Positions 1-6,013 of a stretch of 7,138 bases of DNA are shown here, piece by piece; the first letter of the stretch is position 1; each line of letters begins with the position of its first letter. Source of the stretch: Actinomycetales bacterium. Its GTDB lineage: Bacteria > Actinomycetota > Actinomycetes > Propionibacteriales > Nocardioidaceae. The notes under the pieces were generated by a model. It was given only the letters and a program-made list of their open reading frames with translations, did not search any database and was not told the DNA's origin. The stretch lies in assembly GCA_012513165.1 (NCBI GenBank), contig JAAZCT010000183.1, positions 1 through 7,138 on the forward strand, read 5' to 3'. Made by a program: the position numbers and the translations under genes.

Positions 1-365
1 AAGCCCGGTTTGGAGACGGTGACTCGCACCGAAATTCGAGCACCGACATCGCTCACGCCAAGCGCGTAGGTGGGTCCGGTTGCCTTCGCGATGGGTGCTC
101 CGTTTCGCAGCCATTGCGTATGCTGCGTCATGCCGGAGGTTTCTGAGTACGTGCCGATAGTGCGGACCAGTTTGCTTCGATAGCGAATCGTCCCCGTGAT
201 CTTGGGAGGCGAAACCGTCGTAATCACTTTGGGCGGTTCCGGCGGGGGCTCGACGGTCGGCTGAGGGGCGGGTGTCGCGGCGGCTACCGCAGAAACCGGC
301 ACGGCAAACAGGCTGACCACCAGAGCGAGCGCTGCTAGGGCGCGGCCGAAGATCCGAGTATGCAT
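1..365 (-). CDS. Secreted surface protein with Ig-like repeat (N-terminal part)
   Basis: The function is unknown. Reading the minus strand from ATG at 365 gives 121 open codons running off the window edge. Residues 1-30 form a signal peptide: MHTRIFGRAL, then a hydrophobic core (ALALVVSLFAVPV) and Ala-rich cleavage candidates around 26-30. Residues 31-46 are Pro/Glu-rich (TPAPQPTVEPPPEPPK). From about 53 to 121 there is a beta-sandwich-type repeat with the pattern W85-L-R-N-G-A-P-I, then A-T-G-x-T-Y100, then D106-V-G-A-R-I-S-V-R-V-T-x-S-K-x-G. I know this pattern from repeated domains of actinobacterial surface proteins, so more copies or a catalytic domain may follow. The start is fixed by an in-frame TGA directly upstream of this ATG. 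There is no spaced Shine-Dalgarno sequence; GAAGG touches the ATG. The gene follows icmF by 32 bp on the same strand, but a candidate promoter of its own suggests separate expression. The link to B12 metabolism, if any, is not visible. Confidence 0.8.
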   Translation of the reverse strand, partial: MHTRIFGRALAALALVVSLFAVPVSAVAAATPAPQPTVEPPPEPPKVITTVSPPKITGTIRYRSKLVRTIGTYSETSGMTQHTQWLRNGAPIAKATGPTYALGVSDVGARISVRVTVSKPG

Positions 366-371
366 CCTTCA

Positions 372-401
372 AGTGTAATTCTCGGGCCGGCGCCAGGTCA
401 T
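372..401 (-). promoter_or_regulatory. Candidate leaderless promoter for the secreted protein
   Basis: On the minus strand, TACACT (377 down to 372) fits the actinobacterial -10 pattern TAnnnT. ATGACC (401 down to 396) matches TTGACA at four positions, with an 18-bp spacer. Only six bases separate the -10 box from the ATG at 365, so transcription would start at or next to the A of the start codon and give a leaderless mRNA. This agrees with the lack of a spaced ribosome binding site. The -35 box overlaps the icmF stop codon. Called by eye, so moderate to low confidence. Confidence 0.4.
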
Positions 402-3400
402 ACGTTCCTGCGGTATTGGCCGCCCACTTCGAAGAACGCTTCGGTGACTTGTTGCAGCGAGCACAGGCGTGCCGCGTCCATCAGCACGGCGAACACGTTC
501 TCACCCGAGACCGCGGCCTCTTTCAAGCGGGCGAGGGCGCGGTCGGCTTCACGCGAATGCTCGGCCCGGAACGAGTTCACTCGATCGAGTTGCGACTTTT
601 TCTCGTGTTCGGTGGCACGCGCCAACTCGATCCGCGGAGCCGGTGTGTCAGACGCAGGCGCGAGGAAGGTGTTCACGCCGATGATCGGCAGGCTGCCATC
701 GTGCTTGCGGTGTTCGTACAACATCGACTCGTCTTGGATCCGCCCGCGCTGATAGCCCGTCTCCATCGCGCCGAGCACGCCCCCGCGTTCGTTCATCGCG
801 TCGAACTCGCGCAGAACCGCGGCCTCGACCAGGTCGGTCAGTTCTTCGATCACGAAGGAACCTTGGTTCGGGTTCTCGTTCATCGCTAGGCCCCACTCGC
901 GGTTGATGACCAACTGGATCGCGAGCGCCCGACGCACCGACTCGTCGGTGGGGGTGGTGACGGCTTCGTCGAAGGCGTTCGTGTGCAGGCTGTTGGCGTT
1001 GTCGTAGATCGCGATGAGCGCCTGCAGGGTGGTGCGGATGTCGTTGAAGTCCATCTCTTGGGCGTGAAGAGAGCGGCCCGAGGTTTGCACGTGATACTTC
1101 AGTTTTTGACTGCGTTCGTCGGCGCCGTACTTCTCGCGCATCGTGATCGCCCAGATGCGTCGCGCCACTCGGCCCAGCACCGAATACTCCGGGTCCATGC
1201 CGTTCGAGAAAAAGAACGACAGATTGGGGGCGAAGTCGTTGATGTCCATCCCGCGCGCCAAGTACGACTCGACATAGGTGAAGCCGTTCGCGAGGGTGAA
1301 CGCGAGCTGGCTGATGGGGTTCGCTCCGGCCTCCGCAATGTGATAGCCGGAGATCGATACCGAATAGAAGTTGCGAACGCCTTGGTCGATGAACCACTGC
1401 TGGATATCGCCCATCATGCGCAGGCTGAACTCGGTGGAGAACAAGCAGGTGTTCTGCCCTTGATCCTCTTTGAGGATGTCGGCTTGCACGGTTCCGCGCA
1501 CGTTCTGCAGCGCACGCACTCGCACCTGTTCGTGCTCTTCGGCGCTCGGGTCGCGGCCTTCGCGGGCGCGGAACGCGTCAACCTGTTGGTCGATGACTGT
1601 GTTGAGGAAGAACGCCAGGACGGTGGGGGCCGGCCCGTTGATCGTCATCGACACCGAGGTGCTCGGGTCGACGAGATCGAATCCGCTATACAGCACTTTC
1701 ATGTCGTCCAGGGTGGCTACCGAAACGCCCGAGGTGCCGACTTTGCCGTAGATGTCCGGGCGCAGGTCGGGATCGCGTCCGTACAAGGTGACGGAGTCGA
1801 ACGCGGTGGACAGCCGGGTGGCGGGCTGACCTTCGCTGAGCAGCTTGAACCGGCGGTTGGTGCGCGTGGGATCGCCTTCTCCGGCGAACATCCGGGCGGG
1901 GTCCTCGTTATCGCGCTTGAACGTAAACACGCCTGCGGTGAACGGGAAGAAGCCGGGCAGGTTTTCGCGGCGCCAGAATCGAACGAGGGCGCCGTTCGAG
2001 CGGTACTTCGGCAGGCTCACGCGGCGCACCTCGTTGCCCGAGAGCGTTTCGCGTACGAGGTCGAATCGCAGTTCCTTATCGCGAACCTTCACCACTTGGA
2101 CGTCACCCGAATAGGACTCGACCACGGCGGGCCAGTTTTCGAGTTGCGCGCGCACTTCGGGCGGCAGATTGTTCGTGGCGAGAGCGGCCAGATCGTTGAC
2201 TCGGTCGTCGTCGCCCAGTTCGCCGGCGACGAGCGCCAAACGCTGGGCACGGTCTGCGGCGTCAGCCAGATGTTCGGTTTGGGCGTGGAAGCTGCGCACG
2301 GTCTCGGTGATCTCAGACAGGTAGCGAACGCGGGCCGGCGGAATGATGTGGTTCTCTTCGCTGGAGTGGCGCACCGTCACGTTCGGCAGCGCTCCGGCGG
2401 TGAACCCGAGCACGTCACGCAATTCTTGGTACAGAGCCGTAACGCCATCGTCATTGAAGTGGGCAGCGCTGGTGCCGAACACAGGCATCTCGGCGGGACC
2501 CTTGCCGAACGCTTGGCGGTTGCGCACCAACTGGCGGCCCACATCGCGCAGAGCGTCCTTGGCTCCGCGGCGCTCGAACTTGTTGATCGCGACCACATCG
2601 GCAAAATCGAGCATGTCGATTTTTTCCAGCTGGGACGCGGCGCCGAACTCGGGCGTCATCACATACAGCGATCGATCGACGTGAGACATGATTCCGGCGT
2701 CACCTTGGCCGATGCCGGGGGTTTCCACGATCACCAGATCGTGCCCGGCTGCTTTCAGCACCTCGATCATCTGGTCGATGCCGTCAGGCACTTCGCGCGA
2801 TCCGCGCGTGGCGATCGAACGGAAGTAGATGTGGTCTCCGTCAAGGCTGTTTTGGCGGATGCGGTCGCCCAGCAGGGCGCCGCCCCCCTTGCGGCGAGTG
2901 GGGTCGATCGCGAGGATTGCGATCTGGAGCGAGTCTTCTTGGTCGATGCGGAATCGGCGGATGAGTTCGTCCGTCAGTGAACTCTTTCCCGAGCCGCCGG
3001 TTCCGGTGATGCCGAGAACGGGTGTGGCCGAGGCGGCAGCTAGCTCAGATATTCGGGTCGCGTCGGCGCCGTCAAGGCGACCCAGTTCGGCTGCGGTCAA
3101 GGCGCGCGCGATGGCGGCGTGGTTACCGGCCTGCAGGCTTTCGAGGTCTGCAGCCCCGGGAGCGAGGGGGTCGGTATCGCAATCGCGGATCAGCGTGTTG
3201 AGCATGCCTGGCAGGCCGAGTTTCTGGCCGGCTTCGGGGGAGAAGATGGTGACTCCCACGGCTGCGAGCTGGGCGATCTCGTCGGCGACGATCACGCCGC
3301 CGCCTCCGCCATAGACCTTGATTTGACTAGCGCCGCGCTCGGCGAGAAGTTCTACGAGGTACGTGAAGTATTCGACGTGGCCGCCTTGATACGAGCTGAC

Positions 3401-3598
3401 GGCGATGCCCTGGACGTCTTCTTCGATAGCCGCGTTCACGACCTCAGCGACCGAACGGTTGTGGCCGAGGTGAATCACTTCGGCGCCCTGAGATTGCAGG
3501 ATGCGGCGCATGATGTTGATGCTCGCGTCGTGTCCGTCGAACAGGCTCGAGGCCGTGACAAACCGAATCGGATTGACCGGTTGATGCAGCGCAGACAT
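398..3598 (-). CDS. icmF: Fused isobutyryl-CoA mutase IcmF (B12-dependent)
   Basis: IcmF interconverts isobutyryl-CoA and n-butyryl-CoA in the cytoplasm using adenosylcobalamin, and carries its own G-protein chaperone that loads and protects the cofactor. The 1066 residues show the full domain order. A B12-binding domain (about 11-135) has D21-G-H23 (the cobalt-ligating His), SSY at 68-70 and a run of five Gly at 97-101. A MeaI-type GTPase (about 190-400) has Walker A GTGGSGKSS at 199-207, ETPGIGQGD at 292-300 and NKFE at 339-342. A linker and the TIM-barrel mutase follow from about 530. Phe558 (in PFTAGVF) and Gln715 (in DQGQNTC) align with Tyr89 and Arg207 of methylmalonyl-CoA mutase; Phe and Gln are the IcmF pair, so isobutyryl-CoA is favoured over methylmalonyl-CoA. 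I chose ATG 3598 because AGGGAG lies four bases upstream and the B12 domain begins soon after. A GTG at 3652 would add 18 residues unlike the family, encoded through the likely operator. The gene is intact and diverges from a MarR regulator. Confidence 0.97.
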   Translation of the reverse strand: MSALHQPVNPIRFVTASSLFDGHDASINIMRRILQSQGAEVIHLGHNRSVAEVVNAAIEEDVQGIAVSSYQGGHVEYFTYLVELLAERGASQIKVYGGGGGVIVADEIAQLAAVGVTIFSPEAGQKLGLPGMLNTLIRDCDTDPLAPGAADLESLQAGNHAAIARALTAAELGRLDGADATRISELAAASATPVLGITGTGGSGKSSLTDELIRRFRIDQEDSLQIAILAIDPTRRKGGGALLGDRIRQNSLDGDHIYFRSIATRGSREVPDGIDQMIEVLKAAGHDLVIVETPGIGQGDAGIMSHVDRSLYVMTPEFGAASQLEKIDMLDFADVVAINKFERRGAKDALRDVGRQLVRNRQAFGKGPAEMPVFGTSAAHFNDDGVTALYQELRDVLGFTAGALPNVTVRHSSEENHIIPPARVRYLSEITETVRSFHAQTEHLADAADRAQRLALVAGELGDDDRVNDLAALATNNLPPEVRAQLENWPAVVESYSGDVQVVKVRDKELRFDLVRETLSGNEVRRVSLPKYRSNGALVRFWRRENLPGFFPFTAGVFTFKRDNEDPARMFAGEGDPTRTNRRFKLLSEGQPATRLSTAFDSVTLYGRDPDLRPDIYGKVGTSGVSVATLDDMKVLYSGFDLVDPSTSVSMTINGPAPTVLAFFLNTVIDQQVDAFRAREGRDPSAEEHEQVRVRALQNVRGTVQADILKEDQGQNTCLFSTEFSLRMMGDIQQWFIDQGVRNFYSVSISGYHIAEAGANPISQLAFTLANGFTYVESYLARGMDINDFAPNLSFFFSNGMDPEYSVLGRVARRIWAITMREKYGADERSQKLKYHVQTSGRSLHAQEMDFNDIRTTLQALIAIYDNANSLHTNAFDEAVTTPTDESVRRALAIQLVINREWGLAMNENPNQGSFVIEELTDLVEAAVLREFDAMNERGGVLGAMETGYQRGRIQDESMLYEHRKHDGSLPIIGVNTFLAPASDTPAPRIELARATEHEKKSQLDRVNSFRAEHSREADRALARLKEAAVSGENVFAVLMDAARLCSLQQVTEAFFEVGGQYRRNV

Positions 3599-3602
3599 AA
3601 AA

Positions 3603-3608
3603 CTCCCT
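3603..3608 (-). promoter_or_regulatory. Ribosome binding site of icmF
   Basis: AGGGAG on the minus strand is followed by TTTT and the ATG at 3598. It decides the start of icmF against the upstream in-frame GTG at 3652, which has no comparable site. Confidence 0.75.
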
Positions 3609-3622
3609 AAAATCTCGGTAAT

Positions 3623-3648
3623 CCAATAGTAGGACGTCCAAGTATTAG
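3623..3648. promoter_or_regulatory. Imperfect palindrome, candidate MarR operator
   Basis: The two 13-base arms are CCAATAGTAGGAC and GTCCAAGTATTAG. The second arm, reverse-complemented, matches the first at 10 of 13 positions, around a perfect GGACGTCC core with AATA/TATT outer blocks. The element is the clearest dyad in the 107-bp gap between the divergent icmF and marR genes, and its length suits a winged-helix dimer. MarR-family proteins commonly bind such sites between themselves and a divergent target. I infer that the regulator at 3706 binds here and represses icmF and itself until an acyl-CoA or other ligand releases it. The ligand is not shown by the sequence. Confidence 0.6.
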
Positions 3649-3654
3649 CCACCA
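3626..3654 (-). promoter_or_regulatory. icmF: Possible icmF promoter overlapping the palindrome
   Basis: TACTAT (3631 down to 3626 on the minus strand) is a plausible -10 box inside the palindrome. It would start a transcript near 3619, leaving a leader of about 20 bases that still contains the AGGGAG ribosome binding site. The matching -35 region, TGGTGG (3654 down to 3649), is weak. If correct, a regulator on the palindrome would block RNA polymerase directly. Confidence 0.28.
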
Positions 3655-3705
3655 GCCGCGGTGCGCCCTCGTGCTGAACCGCATCGACTCGCTACGGTGG
3701 AGCGC

Positions 3706-4212
3706 ATGGCAGCCTTGGAATTCGATCCCATCGAGCGTGCGGGCGAGTTGTGGGCCGAGCAGGTCGGCGACGCGACAGCCATGCGCTTCGCGACGTCCGT
3801 GATGCGGGTTCATCAGGTGCTGTTGTCCCAGTTCGATGCGGTCCTCAAACCGCACCAGATCACGTTCGCGCGCTACGAGGTGTTGCGACTCTTGTCGTTC
3901 AGTTCCTCGGGCAAATTGCCTCTGTCGAAGATCGGCGAACGGCTCATGGTTCACCCCACCTCGGTGACGAGCCTGATCGATCGCCTCGAACAGCAAGGCC
4001 TCGTGCATCGCGAGCATGACCAGCGAGATCGCCGCCGGGTGCTGGCCTCCCTGACGCCGGCAGGCAAACACGTGCTCGAGGCAGCCACATCCGCACTCTC
4101 AGACGTGAACTTCGGACTCGATGCGCTCACCGCCGAACAGCAGGACCTCGGCTACGAACTCCTACGCACCTTCCGCGAAGCCAACGAAGACTGGGGCAGC
4201 CGTAAAGCGTGA
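3706..4212 (+). CDS. MarR-family transcriptional regulator, divergent from icmF
   Basis: This is a DNA-binding winged-helix regulator of 168 residues, a usual MarR length. An N-terminal dimerisation helix region (about 1-50) is followed by KPHQITFARYEVLRLL (48-63), a wHTH with LSKIGERLMVHPTSVTSLID (73-92) as helix-turn-helix, and a wing HREHDQRDRRRVLASLTPAG (101-120) with the D-x-R-x-x-R pattern typical of the family. The C-terminal helices (about 121-160) complete the dimer interface. I chose ATG 3706 because GGTGGAG ends three bases upstream; a GTG at 3661 in the same frame would add 15 residues with no good binding site. It is divergent from icmF with a palindrome between them, so local control of icmF and of itself is the simplest reading. 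It could instead sense a branched-chain or aromatic acyl-CoA and control further genes. No cysteine redox switch is present, since the protein has no Cys. Confidence 0.93.
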   Translation: MAALEFDPIERAGELWAEQVGDATAMRFATSVMRVHQVLLSQFDAVLKPHQITFARYEVLRLLSFSSSGKLPLSKIGERLMVHPTSVTSLIDRLEQQGLVHREHDQRDRRRVLASLTPAGKHVLEAATSALSDVNFGLDALTAEQQDLGYELLRTFREANEDWGSRKA

Positions 4213-4215
4213 TTC

Positions 4216-4245
4216 GGGTCCCAAACCCAGAGACAATTGGGATTC
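4216..4245 (+). terminator. Hairpin after the MarR gene, weak terminator candidate
   Basis: TCCCAA (4219-4224) pairs perfectly with TTGGGA (4237-4242). The stem extends to nine pairs (4216-4224 with 4237-4245) if two G-U pairs are allowed, around a 12-base loop, four bases after the marR stop. No run of T follows, so it is not a classical intrinsic terminator. It may slow or stop readthrough from marR into the riboswitch, or be an unrelated dyad. Confidence 0.3.
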
Positions 4246-4267
4246 CGGCCCGTCTGAGTGTTAGCGT
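4237..4267 (+). promoter_or_regulatory. Possible promoter of the B12-uptake operon
   Basis: TTGGGA (4237-4242) and TAGCGT (4262-4267, fitting TAnnnT) are separated by 19 bases, and the -10 is preceded by TG-T as in extended -10 promoters. A transcript would begin near 4273-4275, just where the riboswitch begins, so no long unexplained leader would be left. The spacer is slightly long and the call is by eye. Readthrough from marR on the same strand is the alternative. Confidence 0.3.
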
Positions 4268-4271
4268 TTGC

Positions 4272-4399
4272 AGGTAATCTATTCGGGTTACGCAATACCC
4301 GTCCCTGATGCGAGGAAAGCCGGTTCAAGTCAGGCGCTGACCCGCAACCGTAATTCGCAACAGCGAAAAGCCGGAAAACTCAGTCAGGGATATCAACCT
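4272..4399 (+). promoter_or_regulatory. Cobalamin riboswitch aptamer
   Basis: This RNA element binds a cobalamin and lowers expression of the genes that follow. The conserved core is unmistakable: GCGAGGAAAGCCGG (4310-4323), then TCAAGTC, GGCGCTGACCCGCAACCGT (4333-4351), and a 3' part with GCCGGAAAACT and AGTCAGGGA. Paired elements I can draw are CGGGT/ACCCG (4284-4288 with 4297-4301), closing stem TCCCTGA/TCAGGGA (4302-4308 with 4384-4390, perfect), the arm GCCGG/CAGGC (4319-4323 with 4331-4335, one G-A mismatch), and TTCGC/GCGAA (4354-4358 with 4363-4367, loop AACA). AGGT at 4272 and ACCT at 4396-4399 may form the outermost stem. The peripheral arm is very short, so this is a compact member of the class. 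It precedes a likely uptake operon, the usual setting for this riboswitch. Exact ends are uncertain by about ten bases. Confidence 0.93.
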
Positions 4400-4406
4400 C
4401 GAAACA

Positions 4407-4426
4407 TGCTGTCGCGGAATACAGTG
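4407..4426 (+). promoter_or_regulatory. Hairpin just after the aptamer, candidate kissing loop
   Basis: CTGT (4409-4412) pairs with ACAG (4421-4424), with two outer G-U pairs possible. The eight-base loop CGCGGAAT contains GCGG (4414-4417), complementary to CCGC (4342-4345) in the conserved CCCGC of the aptamer core. Cobalamin riboswitches use a kissing contact between a core loop and a hairpin 3' of the aptamer, so this is a natural candidate for that hairpin. Confidence 0.45.
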
Positions 4427-4449
4427 AACGAGATCCTTCGCCGGATCGA

Positions 4450-4472
4450 CCTTCCTGTTCGCAGCAGGAAGG
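4450..4472 (+). promoter_or_regulatory. Shine-Dalgarno sequestering hairpin (expression platform)
   Basis: CCTTCCTG (4450-4457) and CAGGAAGG (4465-4472) are perfectly complementary over eight bases around a seven-base loop. The 3' arm contains the Shine-Dalgarno sequence (AGGAAGGA) of the ATG at 4478, so the folded hairpin would hide the ribosome binding site. The riboswitch therefore probably acts on translation rather than by transcription termination; there is no terminator with a T run between aptamer and gene. A second hairpin, GATCC/GGATC (4432-4436 with 4443-4447), sits just upstream. Confidence 0.75.
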
Positions 4473-4477
4473 AAAAC

Positions 4478-6010
4478 ATGAAGGTCACTCGACTTGTCGC
4501 TGGCGGACTCGCTAGCCTCACGCTCCCACTCGTCATGCTCGCTGGAGTTCCAGCGCAAGCCAACAGCAGCGAAGCCAGTGTCTCGGCAGGATGGCTCGCC
4601 GGCAAGGTCCAGCCGGACGGACTCTTGCACACGCAATGGGGCGCCGACTATGGCTTGAGCGTCGACGCGCTCGTCACCCTGCAAACTCTTGGTGGCCAAG
4701 CCAGCACAGTTGCCGCGATCAGCAACGGACTCGCCGCGAACCCACAGGCGTACATCTCCGGAGAAGCTTTTGGCGACACCGGCAGCACGTACGCGGGCGC
4801 GACCGGAAAGTTGACGTTCGCGCTGAAGTCCACCGGTAAGAACGTCACGAACGTGGCGGACATCAACCTCGTTGAGCGACTCGAATCGGTCATCGTGACC
4901 GAAGGGGCCAACACGGGTCGTGGCATGGACGTCTCCTCGTGGGGCGACTACTCCAACGGAGTGGGCCAGTCGTGGGTCACCCGCGCGCTTGTAGCCGTTG
5001 ATTCGAGCCTTGCTGATGAAGCCGTCAATTACGTGCTGAGCAAGCAGTGCACCGACGGCGGCTTTCCGACGGACCTCAACGCAGCTACCTGCGCATCCGG
5101 ACACGACACCACCGCTTACACGATCGTTGCCTTGCAAGAAGCCAAAGCGGCAGGCGTGATTGATGGCGCCACTCTCGATACCGCAATCTCGAAGGCTGTG
5201 ACCTCACTCAAGAACGCGCAAGGTGCTGATGGGTCACTCGGTGCAGGCGACGGAATCAACAGCAACACCACCGGACTCGCAGCTTGGGCACTCCGAGGCG
5301 CTGGCGAAACTGCGGCAGCCGACAAGGCCGTGACGTGGCTGCGCACGGTGTACGCGAAGCCAGTTGGCCCACTCGCGAGCCAAGCAGGTGCGATTGCTTT
5401 CAACAAGGACGCATTCGATACCGCAACTGCTGCGGGTGCCATTCCTGCCGAAGCAGCCGACCAGTGGGTCCGCGCGACAGCACAGGCTGCCATCGCTTGG
5501 GCCGGCGCGAGCGACCCGATCGTTCCAGTAGAACCAGAAATCAATGTCACAGCACCCGGAACAGTCACCGCTGGTGAAGAGTTCTTGATCCAGGCTTCGG
5601 GCTACCCCGAAGGTGAAGTCGTCACGATCGATCTCAGCATGAACGGCGCGGCTGCCGGCAAGAGCTTCGCGGGCTTCAAGTTCGCGGTTCTCGGTACCGT
5701 GACGGCCAACTCAGCCGGGACGATCTCGCACACGGCAACAGCCCCAGCCACACCCGGGAACTACACATTGAGCCTCATCTCCACGAGTGGCGTATTCACT
5801 GCGCCGATCACGGTTGCGGCAGCTGGAACAGGCGGAAATGACGGCACTGGCGGCACGGATGCCGAAGGTGACGATTCAACGAAAGACTCCACCACCTCGG
5901 ATCTGTCCCGTACGGACAACGATGTGACTGCGGGCTTGATCGGTGCGGGTGTCCTCGCGGTTCTCGCGGGCGCGTTCGTAGCGTTCGTCGCACGTCGCCG
6001 CGAGGTCTGA
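4478..6010 (+). CDS. Surface-anchored transcobalamin alpha-like barrel protein
   Basis: This is probably a corrinoid-binding protein held on the outer face of the membrane. Its 510 residues begin with a signal peptide (1-28, cleavage after AQA). An alpha/alpha-barrel region (about 33-343) has prenyltransferase/squalene-oxidase-type repeats, marked by VQPDGLLHTQWGADYGLSVDAL (44-65), KQCTDGGFPTDL (189-200), HDTTAYTIVAL (209-219), AQGADGSLGAG (247-257) and NTTGLAAWAL (263-272). Cys191 and Cys205 could form a disulfide. Residues 353-448 look like an Ig-type beta domain, followed by a Gly/Asp/Thr linker (450-482), one membrane helix (about 484-505) and a basic tail RRREV. There is no LPXTG motif. 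The terpene-cyclase DxDD motif is absent from the barrel, so binding is likelier than catalysis. The same fold makes up the alpha domain of transcobalamin and intrinsic factor. The ligand is inferred from the cobalamin riboswitch and the downstream transporter. I chose ATG 4478 for its Shine-Dalgarno and signal peptide; an upstream in-frame start at 4268 would translate the riboswitch. Confidence 0.82.
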   Translation: MKVTRLVAGGLASLTLPLVMLAGVPAQANSSEASVSAGWLAGKVQPDGLLHTQWGADYGLSVDALVTLQTLGGQASTVAAISNGLAANPQAYISGEAFGDTGSTYAGATGKLTFALKSTGKNVTNVADINLVERLESVIVTEGANTGRGMDVSSWGDYSNGVGQSWVTRALVAVDSSLADEAVNYVLSKQCTDGGFPTDLNAATCASGHDTTAYTIVALQEAKAAGVIDGATLDTAISKAVTSLKNAQGADGSLGAGDGINSNTTGLAAWALRGAGETAAADKAVTWLRTVYAKPVGPLASQAGAIAFNKDAFDTATAAGAIPAEAADQWVRATAQAAIAWAGASDPIVPVEPEINVTAPGTVTAGEEFLIQASGYPEGEVVTIDLSMNGAAAGKSFAGFKFAVLGTVTANSAGTISHTATAPATPGNYTLSLISTSGVFTAPITVAAAGTGGNDGTGGTDAEGDDSTKDSTTSDLSRTDNDVTAGLIGAGVLAVLAGAFVAFVARRREV

Positions 6011-6013
6011 TTC

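Noticed and set aside
983..2980. A 665-codon open frame on the plus strand opposite icmF
   Set aside because: It is wholly antisense to an intact, strongly recognisable enzyme gene. It shows no domain motifs I recognise and no ribosome binding site. Long antisense frames are expected in G+C-rich coding DNA.
398..3598. Methylmalonyl-CoA mutase
   Set aside because: The built-in GTPase between the B12 domain and the mutase domain, and Phe/Gln in place of the Tyr/Arg pocket residues, identify IcmF instead.
3607..4071. A 154-codon minus-strand frame opposite the MarR gene
   Set aside because: It overlaps a clear MarR gene and the divergent control region, and its translation has no recognisable domain; it is a compositional shadow.
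4311..4323. GAGGAAAG...CCGG, resembling the 5' conserved part of bacterial RNase P RNA
   Set aside because: The bases that follow (CTGACCCGCAACCGT and the 3' AGTCAGG segment) are the cobalamin riboswitch core, and nothing else of RNase P RNA is present.
4268..4477. In-frame upstream extension of the barrel protein
   Set aside because: The frame is open back to 4268, but it would translate the riboswitch and put 70 unrelated residues before a good signal peptide. The Shine-Dalgarno and ATG at 4478 are the better start.
4478..6010. Active terpene cyclase or prenyltransferase
   Set aside because: The repeats share that fold, but the DxDD catalytic motif is missing from the barrel. The protein is secreted and membrane-anchored, and the gene is controlled by a B12 riboswitch.
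5880..6010. Sortase LPXTG anchor on the barrel protein
   Set aside because: The hydrophobic segment and basic tail resemble a sorting signal, but no LPXTG-like pentapeptide precedes it (the residues are DLSRTDND), so a plain membrane anchor is preferred. The same holds for the second protein.
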